From the NCBI RefSeq assembly GCF_963678635.1, contig NC_087067.1, positions 29,982,401 through 30,046,400 of the forward strand: DNA of 64,000 bases, given 5' to 3'. The notes under the pieces were generated by a model, which was not told the DNA's origin, did no database searches, and worked only from the letters and a program-made list of their open reading frames with translations. Position 1 is the stretch's first letter. Each line of letters starts with the position of its first letter. Below, one piece after another: positions 1 to 12,150 of the stretch. Position numbers and translations under genes: made by a program. Source of the DNA: Symsagittifera roscoffensis. Lineage: Eukaryota; Xenacoelomorpha; Acoela; Convolutidae.

Positions 1-1476
1 TGTATGTATGTATGTATGTATGTATGTATGTATGTATGTATGTATGTATGTATGTATGTATGTATGTATGTATGTATGTATGTATGTATGTATGTATGTA
101 TGTATGTATGTATGTATGTATGTATGTATGTATGTATGTATGTATGTATGTATGTATGTATGTATGTATGTATGTATGTATGTATGTATGTATGTATGTA
201 TGTATGTATGTATGTATGTATGTATGTATGTATGTATGTATGTATGTATGTATGTATGTATGTATGTATGTATGTATGTATGTATGTATGTATGTATGTA
301 TGTATGTATGTATGTATGTATGTATGTATGTATGTATGTATGTATGTATGTATGTATGTATGTATGTATGTATGTATGTATGTATGTATGTATGTATGTA
401 TGTATGTATGTATGTATGTATGTATGTATGTATGTATGTATGTATGTATGTATGTATGTATGTATGTATGTATGTATGTATGTATGTATGTATGTATGTA
501 TGTATGTATGTATGTATGTATGTATGTATGTATGTATGTATGTATGTATGTATGTATGTATGTATGTATGTATGTATGTGTGTATGTATGTATGTATGTA
601 TGTATGTATGTATGTATGTATGTATGTATGTATGTATGTATGTATGTATGTATGTATGTATGTATGTATGTATGTATGTATGTATGTATGTATGTATGTA
701 TGTATGTATGTATGTATGTATGTATGTATGTATGTATGTATGTATGTATGTATGTATGTATGTATGTATGTATGTATGTATGTATGTATGTATGTATGTA
801 TGTATGTATGTATGTATGTATGTATGTATGTATGTATGTATGTATGTATGTATGTATGTATGTATGTATGTATGTATGTATGTATGTATGTATGTATGTA
901 TGTATGTATGTATGTATGTATGTATGTATGTATGTATGTATGTATGTATGTATGTATGTATGTATGTATGTATGTATGTATGTATGTATGTATGTATGTA
1001 TGTATGTATGTATGTATGTATGTATGTATGTATGTATGTATGTATGTATGTATGTATGTATGTATGTATGTATGTATGTATGTATGTATGTATGTATGTA
1101 TGTATGTATGTATGTATGTATGTATGTATGTATGTATGTATGTATGTATGTATGTATGTATGTATGTATGTATGTATGTATGTATGTATGTATGTATGTA
1201 TGTATGTATGTATGTATGTATGTATGTATGTATGTATGTATGTATGTATGTATGTATGTATGTATGTATGTATGTATGTATGTATGTATGTATGTATGTA
1301 TGTATGTATGTATGTATGTATGTATGTATGTATGTATGTATGTATGTATGTATGTATGTATGTATGTATGTATGTATGTATGTATGTATGTATGTATGTA
1401 TGTATGTATGTATGTATGTATTTATGTATGTATGTATGTATGTATGTATGTATGTATGTATGTATGTACGTATGTA
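1..1476. repeat. (TGTA)n microsatellite, about 1.47 kb
   Basis: Uninterrupted TGTA tetranucleotide array starting at the window edge, so its true length is unknown. I see only a few imperfections: one A-to-G change near 580, a TTTA unit near 1421 and a TACG unit near 1468. All three forward frames stay open because the four-base unit has no stop codon, giving a Met-Tyr-Val-Cys repeat. This is a by-product of the period and not a gene. Confidence 0.98.
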
Positions 1477-1489
1477 ATTAATTAAGTTC

Positions 1490-1625
1490 TTAGATAAACC
1501 GTTCAACAATCGCTCAAATCTTGCGCGGTTTTTGAGCGGTTTTTTTGATAAACCGCTCAGACCGCTAATTATGAAGCAAGATTTTCAGCGCAATCGCCTA
1601 AAAAACCGCTCAAACCGCTCAAATT
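1490..1625. repeat. Short ACCGCTCAA-type repeats with a hairpin
   Basis: Directly beside the microsatellite, the words ACCGCTCAAA and GAGCGGTTT recur about seven times in both orientations. Bases 1534-1542 (GAGCGGTTT) and 1550-1558 (AAACCGCTC) form a perfect 9-bp inverted repeat around a 7-base loop. Function unknown. Confidence 0.7.
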
Positions 1626-2970
1626 TTACTTCAAATTAGGTGAAAGTAGAACAGGAGGGTCAAGTACAACACGTTTAATTAGTAACCGTACAATCAATGT
1701 TTTCAACCTTCAGACAGTTATAGTTGAGAAAATTACCCTATAGCACGAGGTGTTTGTTGTGCCAAACAAGCTTCAAATCCCGATAGCGATTTTTATAAGT
1801 ATTTAATGATTCCTTCCTTTGCTACTTGCGAACCCGTTTCCTAACTTCCAGAAGGTTTTGCAACTATATTTTGACTGTTTAGTACAAATCGGCTTAATTT
1901 GAAATCAAAAAATAAAAATCATTACACCAAGTGTTTTGCATGTAGGTAAAGGATGAAAAATTTACTTACTTCAGTTTTAGAGGATTGCTCCATTGTACTA
2001 TTTCACATTACGTAAACTTGTAATTGAAAAACGAAAACAGAACAATTATGAAACATAATTCGCTGCTGAGAGATCTATTGAAGCAAACTGTTAAATTTTT
2101 AAAGCTATGTTGAATTTCAAAACATACACCAAGTCTATTGAAAACTTAGGAAAGCTGTTTCTTTATTATGAAGTTAGTTTCTCACTTGATCAACCATTTG
2201 TTAAGTTTAAATTTCATCAGAGAGAAAACATATAGTTCGTAAAATGTTGCATAGAAGCATTAGAGAAATTATCAGGCTAAGCCGCCAACCCCACTCCCTA
2301 AAGAAACCATCGTGATGATAAAAAAGTACCAAAATAGTTTTTTCTCTAAAAAATTTTATTTTTCTAGAAAAGGTTAGAGGTTTTATTTTGAAGATTTAAT
2401 GTCTAAAATAATAGACAACCAGGGCGGTTTTATCAAATGTGAATCAAAATAGGTATCACCGAAATGTATTAAGCCCTTCTCAAAGGGATTCAGCAGGAAA
2501 AAAAGAAGAAGAGGTTCACTTACGGGTTTTTAATAAACTTTACCAGATAAATCTATAATTGCGTCAATTTTAAAAGTTGATTTTTTGACACGGAATTTAT
2601 ATGACAATTTATCGAAATTTATATGACAGAATTTATATGACAAAACTTGGAATGATTAAGAGCCCGAGATAATTCCCCACGCAGAATTAATTCGCGTATT
2701 TAAGGGTTTAAGTAAAAAATGGCTATTCTTATCGGTTCACATTAGCTGTCTTGGAATTCCCCCTTTGTGAAATTGGCGTAAATACTAAAATTTAAGTTTT
2801 TCTGCAAGTTAAAATTTGAGTCAATTTGAAACAGCTGCTGTTTTATATTGGCTACGAGTCTTTGATTATTACTTGGCATTTTTTTTAGCATTGAAATCAA
2901 CATTTTTTTTTCTGAAATCACATTTCATTCCAAATACAATGGATGTTTGTTGTGTGTTGTTGCGAGGGTA
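1626..2970. other. AT-rich stretch, no gene seen
   Basis: No open frame, splice-site pair or recognisable repeat could be supported. A short direct duplication (GAATTTATATGACA-like, three times) lies near 2590-2641. Confidence 0.6.
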
Positions 2971-2974
2971 AAAA

Positions 2975-4957
2975 AGAACAAGACTGGTAGTATCAGGGTG
3001 AAACCCTGAAAGTTTCGACTGTCTTTTAAGGTCTAGGAAGCATATTACGAGGCCAAACTGTGCGATTTGTGAAATGCAAGCGGATTCCGCAGTAAATACG
3101 CTCAATTTGTTCTTCTTTTGTTTTTCATTTTCATTGATCGTTCTGACAAAATTTCAACATGTTTAAAGACTTGTCTTTGGAATCCAGGAACATACAGACA
3201 CAAAATTGTGCGCCTATCCAGTGCACAGTTTTGCCTCGTAATGCAGAAATTGCTAGAAAATAAATAATAAATCACATAAAATACAAAATGATAAATTTTG
3301 CTTCGTAACGTAAAAGATGAAACAAATATCCTGTTTCAACCTATTTGGAACAATTTCTATCAAGGATTGAATCTCCGCTAACGCGTTAAAAGCGCAAAGC
3401 ATCCCGCGTGTTAATTGTCTCAAATTGGGCATATTGGCATATCTTTAAATCTCAAAATTCAAAACTCAAAGAAAAATAATCTCAGGTAAAATATCATTTT
3501 AATTTTGAGCTAAAGACAGCAATATATTTTGGCTGATATAAAAAATTCCGTCAAAAATTTTTTGTTAAAAAGTCTAAATTGAAAAAATGAGATTAATGAT
3601 ATTTACTCATCTGGCAACATTGCTCTAGGGAATACTATTTAATTGTTTGGTCCCTCAAAAATTGCGTGATCCATAATACAAGTTTTTTTGGAAAAAATTG
3701 GCCCCTAAAAACAAAGGTACAGTTTTTAGGTTAATTCACACAGTAAGCATCTGAATTTATCCATCTTGAGAACACAGCTGACATAGAAAGCTTAGCGGTT
3801 ACAATTGATGATAGAAATTAAGCTTCTCTATTGTCAATGAAAGAATAAAACTAAACACGACTGATAGTGTCAGGGCAGTAACCTGAATGTTGTGGCTGCT
3901 TTTTAGAATCTATGGAGCAGTACTCACATGAAAAAATTAAATGTACAAAATAAAACTATTTTTTTTTAGTTTTGAGATTTTTTGTGAAAACTAGTACCCC
4001 ACACGCCATATAAAAGACAAGGTGATAGCTTTCGCAGCCAGTAACAAATAAGTTATGGCAAATAAGATTTCTTCAAATAATTTAGAACAATTTCTCAGCC
4101 GGTTGAAATCTCCGCTTACGCCTTAATAGCGCGAGATACATCGCGTGTTAATTGTCCCAATTTGGTCAAATGGCAGCATTCAAACCCCATAACTTTGCAA
4201 AATAACTATCACAGGCAAAATATTTTTTGAATTTAAGCTCAACAAAACAATAATTTTTGGCTGATATAAAAAACTGTCAAAAACATTTACTTGAAAATCT
4301 GAAATATGTCTGAAGAAAAATCTAATCCCGAGCGCAATTTTTCCGTTGTTTTCCTCATGAAAATCGGAACAACAAACAACCAATGAATACGGTGGTTGGA
4401 AACTGGCGATTAAAAATCAACGTCATTTTTTGCTCCTAGTTCCTTAGAAACTATGACAAATAGCTGGTTTCAGCCAATTTGGAACGATTTCTATCAGTTA
4501 TTAAATATCCGCTCACACGTTAACAGCGCGTATTATATCGATCGTTAATTACTCAAATCGGCATTTTGGCAATCTTGAAAGCCCCCAACTTTGTAAAAAT
4601 TGATCACAGAAAAAATAAGGTTTGAAATTTGAGCTCAGTACAACAAAACTTTTTGAATGATAAAAATCTCTGCGAAAAAATCTTAGTTGAAAAGTCGAAG
4701 AAAAGACCACACCACACCTAGCACAAATCTGAAGAAAAAACCACACCCAGCACAAATTCTCTTTTTATTTTGTTGCAAAAGTCGGAACAAAAACTTTTGC
4801 CTGATAAATTATGATTTTGAATATGTAAACACGGCTTGCATACAACAATAGTTTAGCTAAATTGAAAAAATGAGAACAATGATATTTTCTCATCTGGCCA
4901 CATTGCACTATGGAGTACAAGTTCAATGTTTAGTCCCTCAAAAAACATGATGGTCCC
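2975..4957 (+). repeat. R1 family cluster, diverged copies
   Basis: R1 is a dispersed family recognised here by recurring blocks in fixed order. First comes a hairpin block (TATCAGGGCGAAGCCCTGA), then GACTGCCTTTTAAGGTCTATGG. Next are CCCCACACGCCATATAAAG and AATTTGGAACGATTTCTA. An ACGCGTTAATAGCGCGAAAT block follows, then a tail with GTCTGAAGAAAAAACCAC, GAGCACAAA and TTCCGTTACTTTCG. This region carries two to three diverged plus-strand copies (about 2975-3590, 3860-4375, 4400-4790). Between them is a linker beginning near 3580 and again near 4860 (AATGAGA.CAATGATATT). ORFs of 67-78 codons here are short and poorly conserved and are not called as genes. Confidence 0.75.
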
Positions 4958-4961
4958 TAAT

Positions 4962-6410
4962 TTAAAAAATTCAAAAATGTGGCCCCTAACAAAAACAGAG
5001 GTACAGTATTTTGGTTAAATCACACTGTAAGCATCTGAATTTATCTATCTTGAGAAAACAGCTGTCATAGTTAATTTAGCGGTTACAAACGCGGATATAA
5101 TTGAAGCTCCTCTATTTTCAATCGAGGAAAAATCTAAATAAGACTGCTTGCGTTAGGGCAAATTACTGAATGTTCTGACTGCCTTTTAATATCTATGGAG
5201 CATAAACAACATGAAAAAAAAATGTAAAGTATAAAAACGATTTGTTTTTAATATTGGGAACTTTTGTGACAATTATTCCCCACATGCATATCAAGTACAA
5301 ACTGATAAAATTCGCTGCTATTAACAAATCAACTATGGAAAACAAGCTCCTTTAAATTAATTTGGAACGATTTCTAAGACGGATTAATTCTCCGCTCACG
5401 CATTAATTGCGCGAAATCTATAATTGGCCAAAATGGGTAATCTTTAAACCACCACAATTTTAGAAAAAATGATCAGAGGTGAAATATATTTTTATTTAAA
5501 GCTCAGGATAAAACCACTTTTTGAGTGATTTAAGAAAACATCCGTCAAAATGGCAAGTTGAAAATTCAAAGTACGTCTGAAGAAAAAAAAACAACTCAAG
5601 CACAAACATTCCGTTACTTTCAATAGGAAAGACAGAACAAAAATACGGCTTCTTAAACTGCTGCTACAAGTATTTTGGTTTCAGCTTTCAAAATTTCAAG
5701 CTAGATCACATTGATGATGGAGCCTCAACTGTGTTAGTATTTTGCAAATAATCTACCATACAAGTATCAGCAAACCAATTGTCAACTGATGAGTAATACA
5801 AGAGTAATAGGCCTTGTTTAACTAGCTATATGCAGTCGGGATTATGTGGGTACGTTGTATTTTTTTGACTTTTTTTCAAAAACTTATTTGCTATAGGGTT
5901 GGTCTCTGCTGCAGTTTTTCTGAAGATAAACATTTCTTTTTAAAATTTTTCAAAAATAGATTTTGTTTAGTTTGTAGGGTCTAAACTGCCTTTTGTATAA
6001 GTTTTGTTTAACTTTAGGGGTCTTAACAGCTGTTCCAAAAAACTGTTATGACTAGAAACGTTTGCAGATTACTTCTATTGCTTACACTGTTTTTTTCGCC
6101 TCGAAAACGTAAAACAGTTTTCTCTATTTATTTTTTAACCAGTGATCTATTATGATTTTATCAACTACCTAAGTTTGTATGATAAATATGTATTTTGATT
6201 CCATTTGTTAGTCCATTTAAAGAAAAAATTTATTATATTCCTGACTTTTTGTCATATATTCGGATTTTTGTTTATAGGTCATTGGAAAAAACAATGAAAG
6301 GTGAAAATTGTTGTGCAGAGGTGACTTTGTTTTTATTGGTTGTTTGTTGGTTGCTTCTTTTTCCGACTTTCGTAACAAAAGTAACGAGAATTTGCGCTCG
6401 GCATTAGATT
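4962..6410 (+). repeat. R1-containing tandem unit 1 (1.45 kb)
   Basis: First of three closely similar direct repeats. Each begins at TTAAAAAATTCAAAAATGTGG and ends at a GCATTAGATT block that follows an inverted R1 tail (GTAACGAGAATTTGCGCTCG). The unit holds a whole plus-strand R1 body (5140-5640) and a unique-looking portion (5690-6400) that appears nowhere else in the window except in the sister units. A 70-codon frame at 6195-6407 recurs in the next unit with about four changes. It opens with TTG rather than ATG and is not called as a gene. Confidence 0.88.
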
Positions 6411-7880
6411 TTAAAAATTCAAAAATGTGGCCCCTAACAAAAACAGAGGTACAGTATTTCGGCTAAATCACACTGCAAGCATCTGAATTTATCTATCTTG
6501 AGAAAATAGCCGTCATAGTTAATTTAGCGGTTACAAACGCGAATATAATTGAAGCTCCTCTATTTTCAATCGAGGAAAAATCTAAACAAGACTGCTTGCA
6601 TTAGGGCAAATTACTGAATGTTCTTACTGCCTTTTCAGATCTATGGAGCATAAATAACATGAAAAAAAAACAAATGTTAACTATAAAAACGATTTTTTTT
6701 AATATTGAAAAAATTTGTGAAAATTATTACCCCACATGCCATATCAAGTACAAACTGATAGAATTCGCTGCTATTAACAAACCATTTATGGAAAACAATC
6801 TCCTTTAAATTAATTTGGAACGATTTCTAAGACGGATTAATTCTCCGCTCACGCGTTAATTGCGCGAAATCTATCCCGCGTTAATTGTCCCAAATTGGCC
6901 AAAATGGGTAATCTTTTAACCACCACAGTTTTATAAAAAATGATCAGAGCTGAAATATATTTTTAATATAAAGCTCAGGACAAAACCACTTTTTGAGTGA
7001 TTTAAGAAAACATCCGTCAAATGGCAAGTTATAAATTCAAAGTACGTCTGAAGAAAAAAAAACAACTCGAGCACAAACATTCCGATATTTTCAATAGGAA
7101 AGACAGAACAAAAATACGGCTTCCTAAAGTGTTGCTACAAGTATTTTGGTCTCAGTTTCCAAAATTTCAAGCTAGATCACATTGATGATGGAGCCTCAAC
7201 TGTGTTAGTATTTTGCAAACAATCTACCATACAAGTATCAGCAAACCAATTGTCAACTGATGAGTAATACAAGAGTAATAGGCCTTGTTTAACTAGCTAA
7301 AGGCAGTTAGGATTATGTGGGTACGTTGTATTTTTTTTGATTTTTTTTCAAAAACTTATTTGCTATAGGGTTGGTCTCTGCTGCAGCTTTTCTGAAGATG
7401 AACATTTCTTTTTAAAATTTTTCAAAAATAGATTTTGTTTAGTTTGTAGGGTCTAAACTGCCTTTTGTATAAGTTTTGTATAACTTTAGGGGTCTTAACA
7501 GCTTTTCCAAAAAACTGTCATGACTAGAAACGTTTGCAGATTACTTCTATTGCTTACACTGTTTTTTTCGTCTCAAAACGTAAACCAGTTTTCTCTATTT
7601 ATTTTTTTACCAGTGATCTATAATGATTTTATCAACTACCTAAGTTTGTATGATAAATATGTATTTTGATTCCATTTGTTAGTCCATTTAAAGAAAAAAT
7701 TTATTATATTCCTGACTTTTTGTCATATATTCGGGTTTTTGTTTATAGGTCATTGGAAAAAACAATGAAAGGTGAAAATTGTTGTGCAGAGGTGACTTCG
7801 TTTTTATTGGTTGTTTGTTGGTTGTTTCTTTTTCCGACTTTCGTAACAAAAGTAACGAGAATTTGCGCTCGGCATTAGAT
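6411..7880 (+). repeat. R1-containing tandem unit 2 (1.47 kb)
   Basis: Second direct copy, aligning with unit 1 along its whole length with scattered substitutions and small indels. Spacing between units 2 and 3 is 1470 bp. The matching open frame is at 7666-7878. Confidence 0.88.
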
Positions 7881-8993
7881 TTAAAAAATTCAAAAATGTG
7901 GCCCCTAGCAAAAACAGAGGTACAGTATATCGGCTAAATCACACTGTAAGCATCTGAATTTATCTATCTTGAGAAAATAGCCGTCATAGTTAATTTAGCG
8001 GTTACAAACGCGGATATAATTGAAGCTCCTCTATTTTCAATCGAGGAAAAATCTAAACAAGACTGCTTGCATTAGGGCAAATTACTGGTTGTTCTGACTG
8101 CCTTTTCAGATCTATGGAGCATAAATAACATGAAAAAAAAACAAATGTAAACTATAAAAACGATTTTTTTTAATATTGAAAAGTTTTGTGAAAATTATCA
8201 CCCCACATGCCATATCAAGTACAAACTGATAGAATTCGCTGCTAGTAACAAATCAACTATGGAAAACAAGATCCTTTAAATTAATTTGGAACGATTTCTA
8301 AGACGGATTAATTCTCCGCTCACGCGTTAATTGCGCGAAATCTATCGCGCGTTAATTGTCCCAAATTGGCCAAAATGGGTAATCTTTAAACCACCTCAGT
8401 TTTATAAAAAAAATGATCAGAGGTGAAATATATTCTTAATTTAAAGCTCAGGACAAAACCACTTTTTGAGTGATTTAAGAAAACATCCGTCAAAATGGCA
8501 AGTTATCAATACAAAATACGTCTTCAAAAACAGATTTTGGTTAGTTTGTAGGGTCTAAACTGCATTTTGTATAAGTTTTGTATAAATTTAGGGTTCTAAA
8601 CAGCTTTTCCAAAAACTGTCATGACTAGAAACGTTTGCAGATTACTTCTATTGCTTACGCTGTTTTTTTTGTCTCGAAAACGTAAAACAGTTTTCTCTAT
8701 TTATTTTTTTTTACCAGTGATCTGTTATGATTTTATCAACTACCTAAATTTGTATGATAAGTATGTATTTTGATTCCATTTGTGAGTCCATTTAAAGAAA
8801 AAGATTATTATATTCCTGACTTTTTGTCATATATTCGGATTTGTGTTTATAGGTCATTGGAAAAAACAATGAAAGGTAAAAATTGTTATTGTTGTGCAGA
8901 GGTGACTTTGTTTTTTTTTTGGTTGTTCGTTGGTTGTTTCTTTTTTCGACTTTCGTAACAAAAGTAACGAAAATTTGCGCTCGGGATTAGATT
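7881..8993 (+). repeat. R1-containing tandem unit 3, internally deleted (1.11 kb)
   Basis: Third direct copy. About 360 bp present in unit 2 (roughly 7055-7420) is missing at the junction near 8525, where AATACGTCTTCAAAAACAG joins two distant parts of the unit. The matching open frame (8770-8958) is changed at its end, as expected if it is not under protein-level constraint. Confidence 0.87.
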
Positions 8994-9970
8994 TTTTTTT
9001 TCAGAAATATTTCGGCTTTTCAAGTAAATGTTTTTGACAGTTTTTTTTATATCAGCCAAAAATTATTGTTTCGTTGAGCTTAAATTCAAAAAATGTTTGA
9101 CCTGATATTAAAAATATATATTTTTTGTAAAATTATGGCGTTTGAATGCTGCCATTTTGACCAACTTGGGGACAATTAACACGCGATATATCTCGCGCTA
9201 TTAAGGCGTAAGCGGGGATTTAAACCGGCCTAAAAATCGTTCTAAAATGGTTGAAAGAAGCTTACTTGCCATAACTGATTTGTTACTAGCTGCAAAATTG
9301 ATCGCTTTGTACTTTATATGGCGTGTGGGGTAATAATTTTCTCAAAAAATCTCAAATTTAAATAAAATCGTACAATTTTAACGTTTTCACTTTTAATTTT
9401 TTCACGTTATTACTGCTCCATAGATCCTAAAAAGCAATCACAACTTTCAGGTTACTGCCCTGATATGATCAGTCGTGTTTAGTTTTAATCTTTCATTATT
9501 GACAACAGAAGAGCTTCATTTCTAACCGCATTTGTAACCGCTAAACTAACTATGACAGCTGTGTTCTCATGATGGTTAAATTCAGATGCTAACTGTGTGA
9601 TTTAACCTATATACCCCTGTTTTTGTTGGGGGGTGCAAGTTTTTTTAAAGTTTTTGTATTAGTGACCACGCTATTTTTGAGGTACAAAACAATTAAATAG
9701 TACTCCTTAGAACAATGTTGCCAGATGAGAAAATATCATTGTTCTCGTTTATTTAAATTAGCTAATTTATTGCTCTATGCAAGCTGTGATTACACAGTGA
9801 AAAATAAAAAGTTTTTTATCAGGCAAAAGTTATTGTTCCGACTTTCACAACGAAAGTAAAGAAGAACTTGCGCTCGGTGTGGTTTTTTTTCTTCAGACAA
9901 AATTTGACTTTTTAACTAACCATTTTTGATGGAAGCTGTATATGGCGTGTGCCATTTTGAGTCGCAATGG
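8994..9970 (-). repeat. Inverted R1 copy
   Basis: Read on the minus strand this gives the R1 blocks in order: the tail (CTTCAGAC, GTGCTCGG-like) near 9836-9910, the CAGGGCAGTAACCTG form of the hairpin block near 9450, the GCCATATAAAG block near 9320 and the AATAGCGCGAGATATATCGCG block near 9185. It directly follows the plus-strand tandem units, so the cluster contains a large inverted junction. Confidence 0.8.
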
Positions 9971-10424
9971 TTGCAACAAATGTCCTCGACCTCGAACCGG
10001 TTTCATATTATGTTCATTTTGCATCTTTTTACAAGTTCATTTGAGACCATTAATTATTCATCGTGCAATTAGATATTTTTTATTTTCACGGTGACTAATT
10101 TTTGTAGCGTTACTTGGTAGAAAATTGAATTTTGCTTTCGGCTAAATCGCTGTTATTTCGCTTAAACTTTTCTGATCACGAAATAAATCATAATTATAGT
10201 ATGCTTTTCTAGAGTTAAATTTTGTTTTACCCTGATCTGTTTAAAATTCCCCTTTTTTACATCTCCCCGATTTCACTCCTAATTTGGTTCTCTAGATCTC
10301 CTCCACTCGATTTTCTAGATCTGAATTTTTAAAAATTTGATTAGTCGGTTCAATCAAGTGTCTCACGATGCCAAAAAAGATCAAGTTAAATCCGTTTTAG
10401 TGGATTTTAATTTGATTATAATTG

Positions 10425-10882
10425 GAATAAGACTGCTAGTATCAGGGCGAAGCCCGGGATATTCTGACTGCCTTTCAAGGTCTAAAAAAGCTGAAATAAA
10501 AAGAAGAAAATAAATAAAGTGTTAATATAAAACGATTTTTTTTATTTGAGACTAATGAGAAAATCATCATCCCACACGCCATATAAAGTACAAAACGATA
10601 AATTTCGCTTCCAGTAACAAATCAATTATGAGCAATAAGCTTCCTTCAACCAATTTGGAATGATTTCCAAGACGGGTTAGATCACCGCTCACGCGTTATA
10701 AGCTCCGCTTCACAGAGGTATTAAACTCAAGAATTCAAATTTAAGCTTAGGACAACAATAACTTTTGAATGATATAAAAAAATTTGTCAAAAATGGCTAG
10801 TTAAAAAGTCGATATTTGTCTGAAGAAAAAAAACCACCCCGAGCACAAATGTTCCGTTATTTTCGTAACGAAAGTGGGACTA
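10425..10882 (+). repeat. R1 copy, direct
   Basis: Well-preserved copy: hairpin CAGGGCGAAGCCCGG at 10443-10457 (one mismatch in the stem), the GCCATATAAAG block near 10570, and the tail CGAGCACAAATGTTCCG with the palindromic ACTTTCGTAACGAAAGT-type end near 10838-10875. The stretch 9971-10424 between the two R1 copies holds no gene I can support. Confidence 0.82.
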
Positions 10883-12150
10883 GTAAAACTCGATTTGACC
10901 GAACTCTACTTATCACACATATAGTCTCTTGGCGGCAAAGGAATTGAATAGATTGAAAACAATCTATTTTGCTGAAGGCCAAAAATATATTTCGCCACTT
11001 TTAATAATATTAATATTATTGTTTCTAGTATAGGTTCACATTGATCACTATAATTTATATAAATGACAGCTAGAAAGAACCCAATCTGGGAGATCGTCAT
11101 TACACTTAGATTCTACCGTTAGTTTAAGTAGGAAAAAACTACATGTATGCAAAAACATCAAGTTTTTTTAGTTGATTTGGGTGTTACAAAGGCCACACTC
11201 AGTTTGGTTTTTGAAGATGGATTCAAGATTAAATCTTGTAATCAAGATTGAACTATGTTGAGTAGTTTTGTAGATGGTAACTCACGAAATCAGAAGCGCA
11301 GTTTCTGGTATATGTTTCATTCTCATAAATCTCTGACTTCCAAGTGTGAGTATTCATCGAATTGCCAATAGCTTTTTCGTCATTGGCTGTAAATCTAGAC
11401 TCGAACTCGCATTTACGGATGTCCATGAAATCTAATTTATATTTTTGCATTCAACTGCTCATAGTTGACTGTATGTTTCGCTGTATTTTAGACTAAAAAA
11501 CTAAACATATGGTTTTTTGGAACGGCAGAACGATATATACACTAGTGAAAAGGGGTAAAAAATGAAAAAATGAAAGAGTTCAATCAATAAAAAAAAGAAA
11601 ACGGTCGCTGACAAATCATAGCAATCGTCACTGAAACCGGTTGCACATAATGTTCCGAGCAAACAATTTTTATTCGAAAAAATTAAAAACACATAGGTAA
11701 AGCGGAGCTTCGAATCATTTGCGATACAACGCAGGCGTACCATTTCAAGCTAGCGAATAAAAAGAACACGGAAAACTTAAGTGATAAAAAAGAAGAAAGT
11801 CAGTTTAAATAAATTAGTCAAAAAACGCAAAAACCAGCATTAAACAAGCTTCTAGTGTTTTCAAATAGTCATTTAATAAAATACGCAGAGAGACGCCCAT
11901 GGGGCCAAAAACAAAAAAGGCTTAAAAAACTGCCGTAAGAACTTGAAGTTTATAAGTTCTAGAAAATTGAGGTTTTTGAACCACATCCAGTTTGAATAAC
12001 CTTTTAAAAAAATTATCATTTTTTATTTAATTTTCTCATTTCAAACAACAAAAAATCAGTTGAACAATCCAATAAGTTTTGCGCCAAAACAGTTTAAGCT
12101 GATTGAAGTTTTTAAGCGAACAAAAACTATAAAAAGCAAACTAAGTCAGG
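10883..12150. other. No supported gene; one SINE-like fragment
   Basis: Three minus-strand frames of 64-80 codons (10906-11100, 11253-11450, 11501-11743) have no recognisable domain and no supporting splice context. A tRNA-like fragment is described separately at 11697-11758. Confidence 0.5.
11697..11758 (-). repeat. tRNA-like SINE fragment, family 2
   Basis: On the minus strand it contains GATTCGAAGCTCCGC, close to the B-box/T-loop consensus GGTTCGANTCC, preceded by GCTAGCTTG and a GCGTTGTATC block. The same order is seen at 48303-48367, so it is a dispersed element and not a working tRNA. No cloverleaf with a paired acceptor stem can be drawn. Confidence 0.45.

Noticed and set aside
4-1485. 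Three overlapping frames of about 490 codons encoding Met-Tyr-Val-Cys repeats
   Set aside because: They are the automatic result of a stop-free four-base repeat read in three frames.
2869-3105. 78-codon minus-strand frame
   Set aside because: Lies across an R1 copy and flanking AT-rich DNA; no conservation with other R1 copies.
6195-8958. Recurring 62-70 codon frame in the three tandem units
   Set aside because: It starts with TTG, has no recognised domain, is altered in the third copy, and is repeated only because the DNA is repeated.
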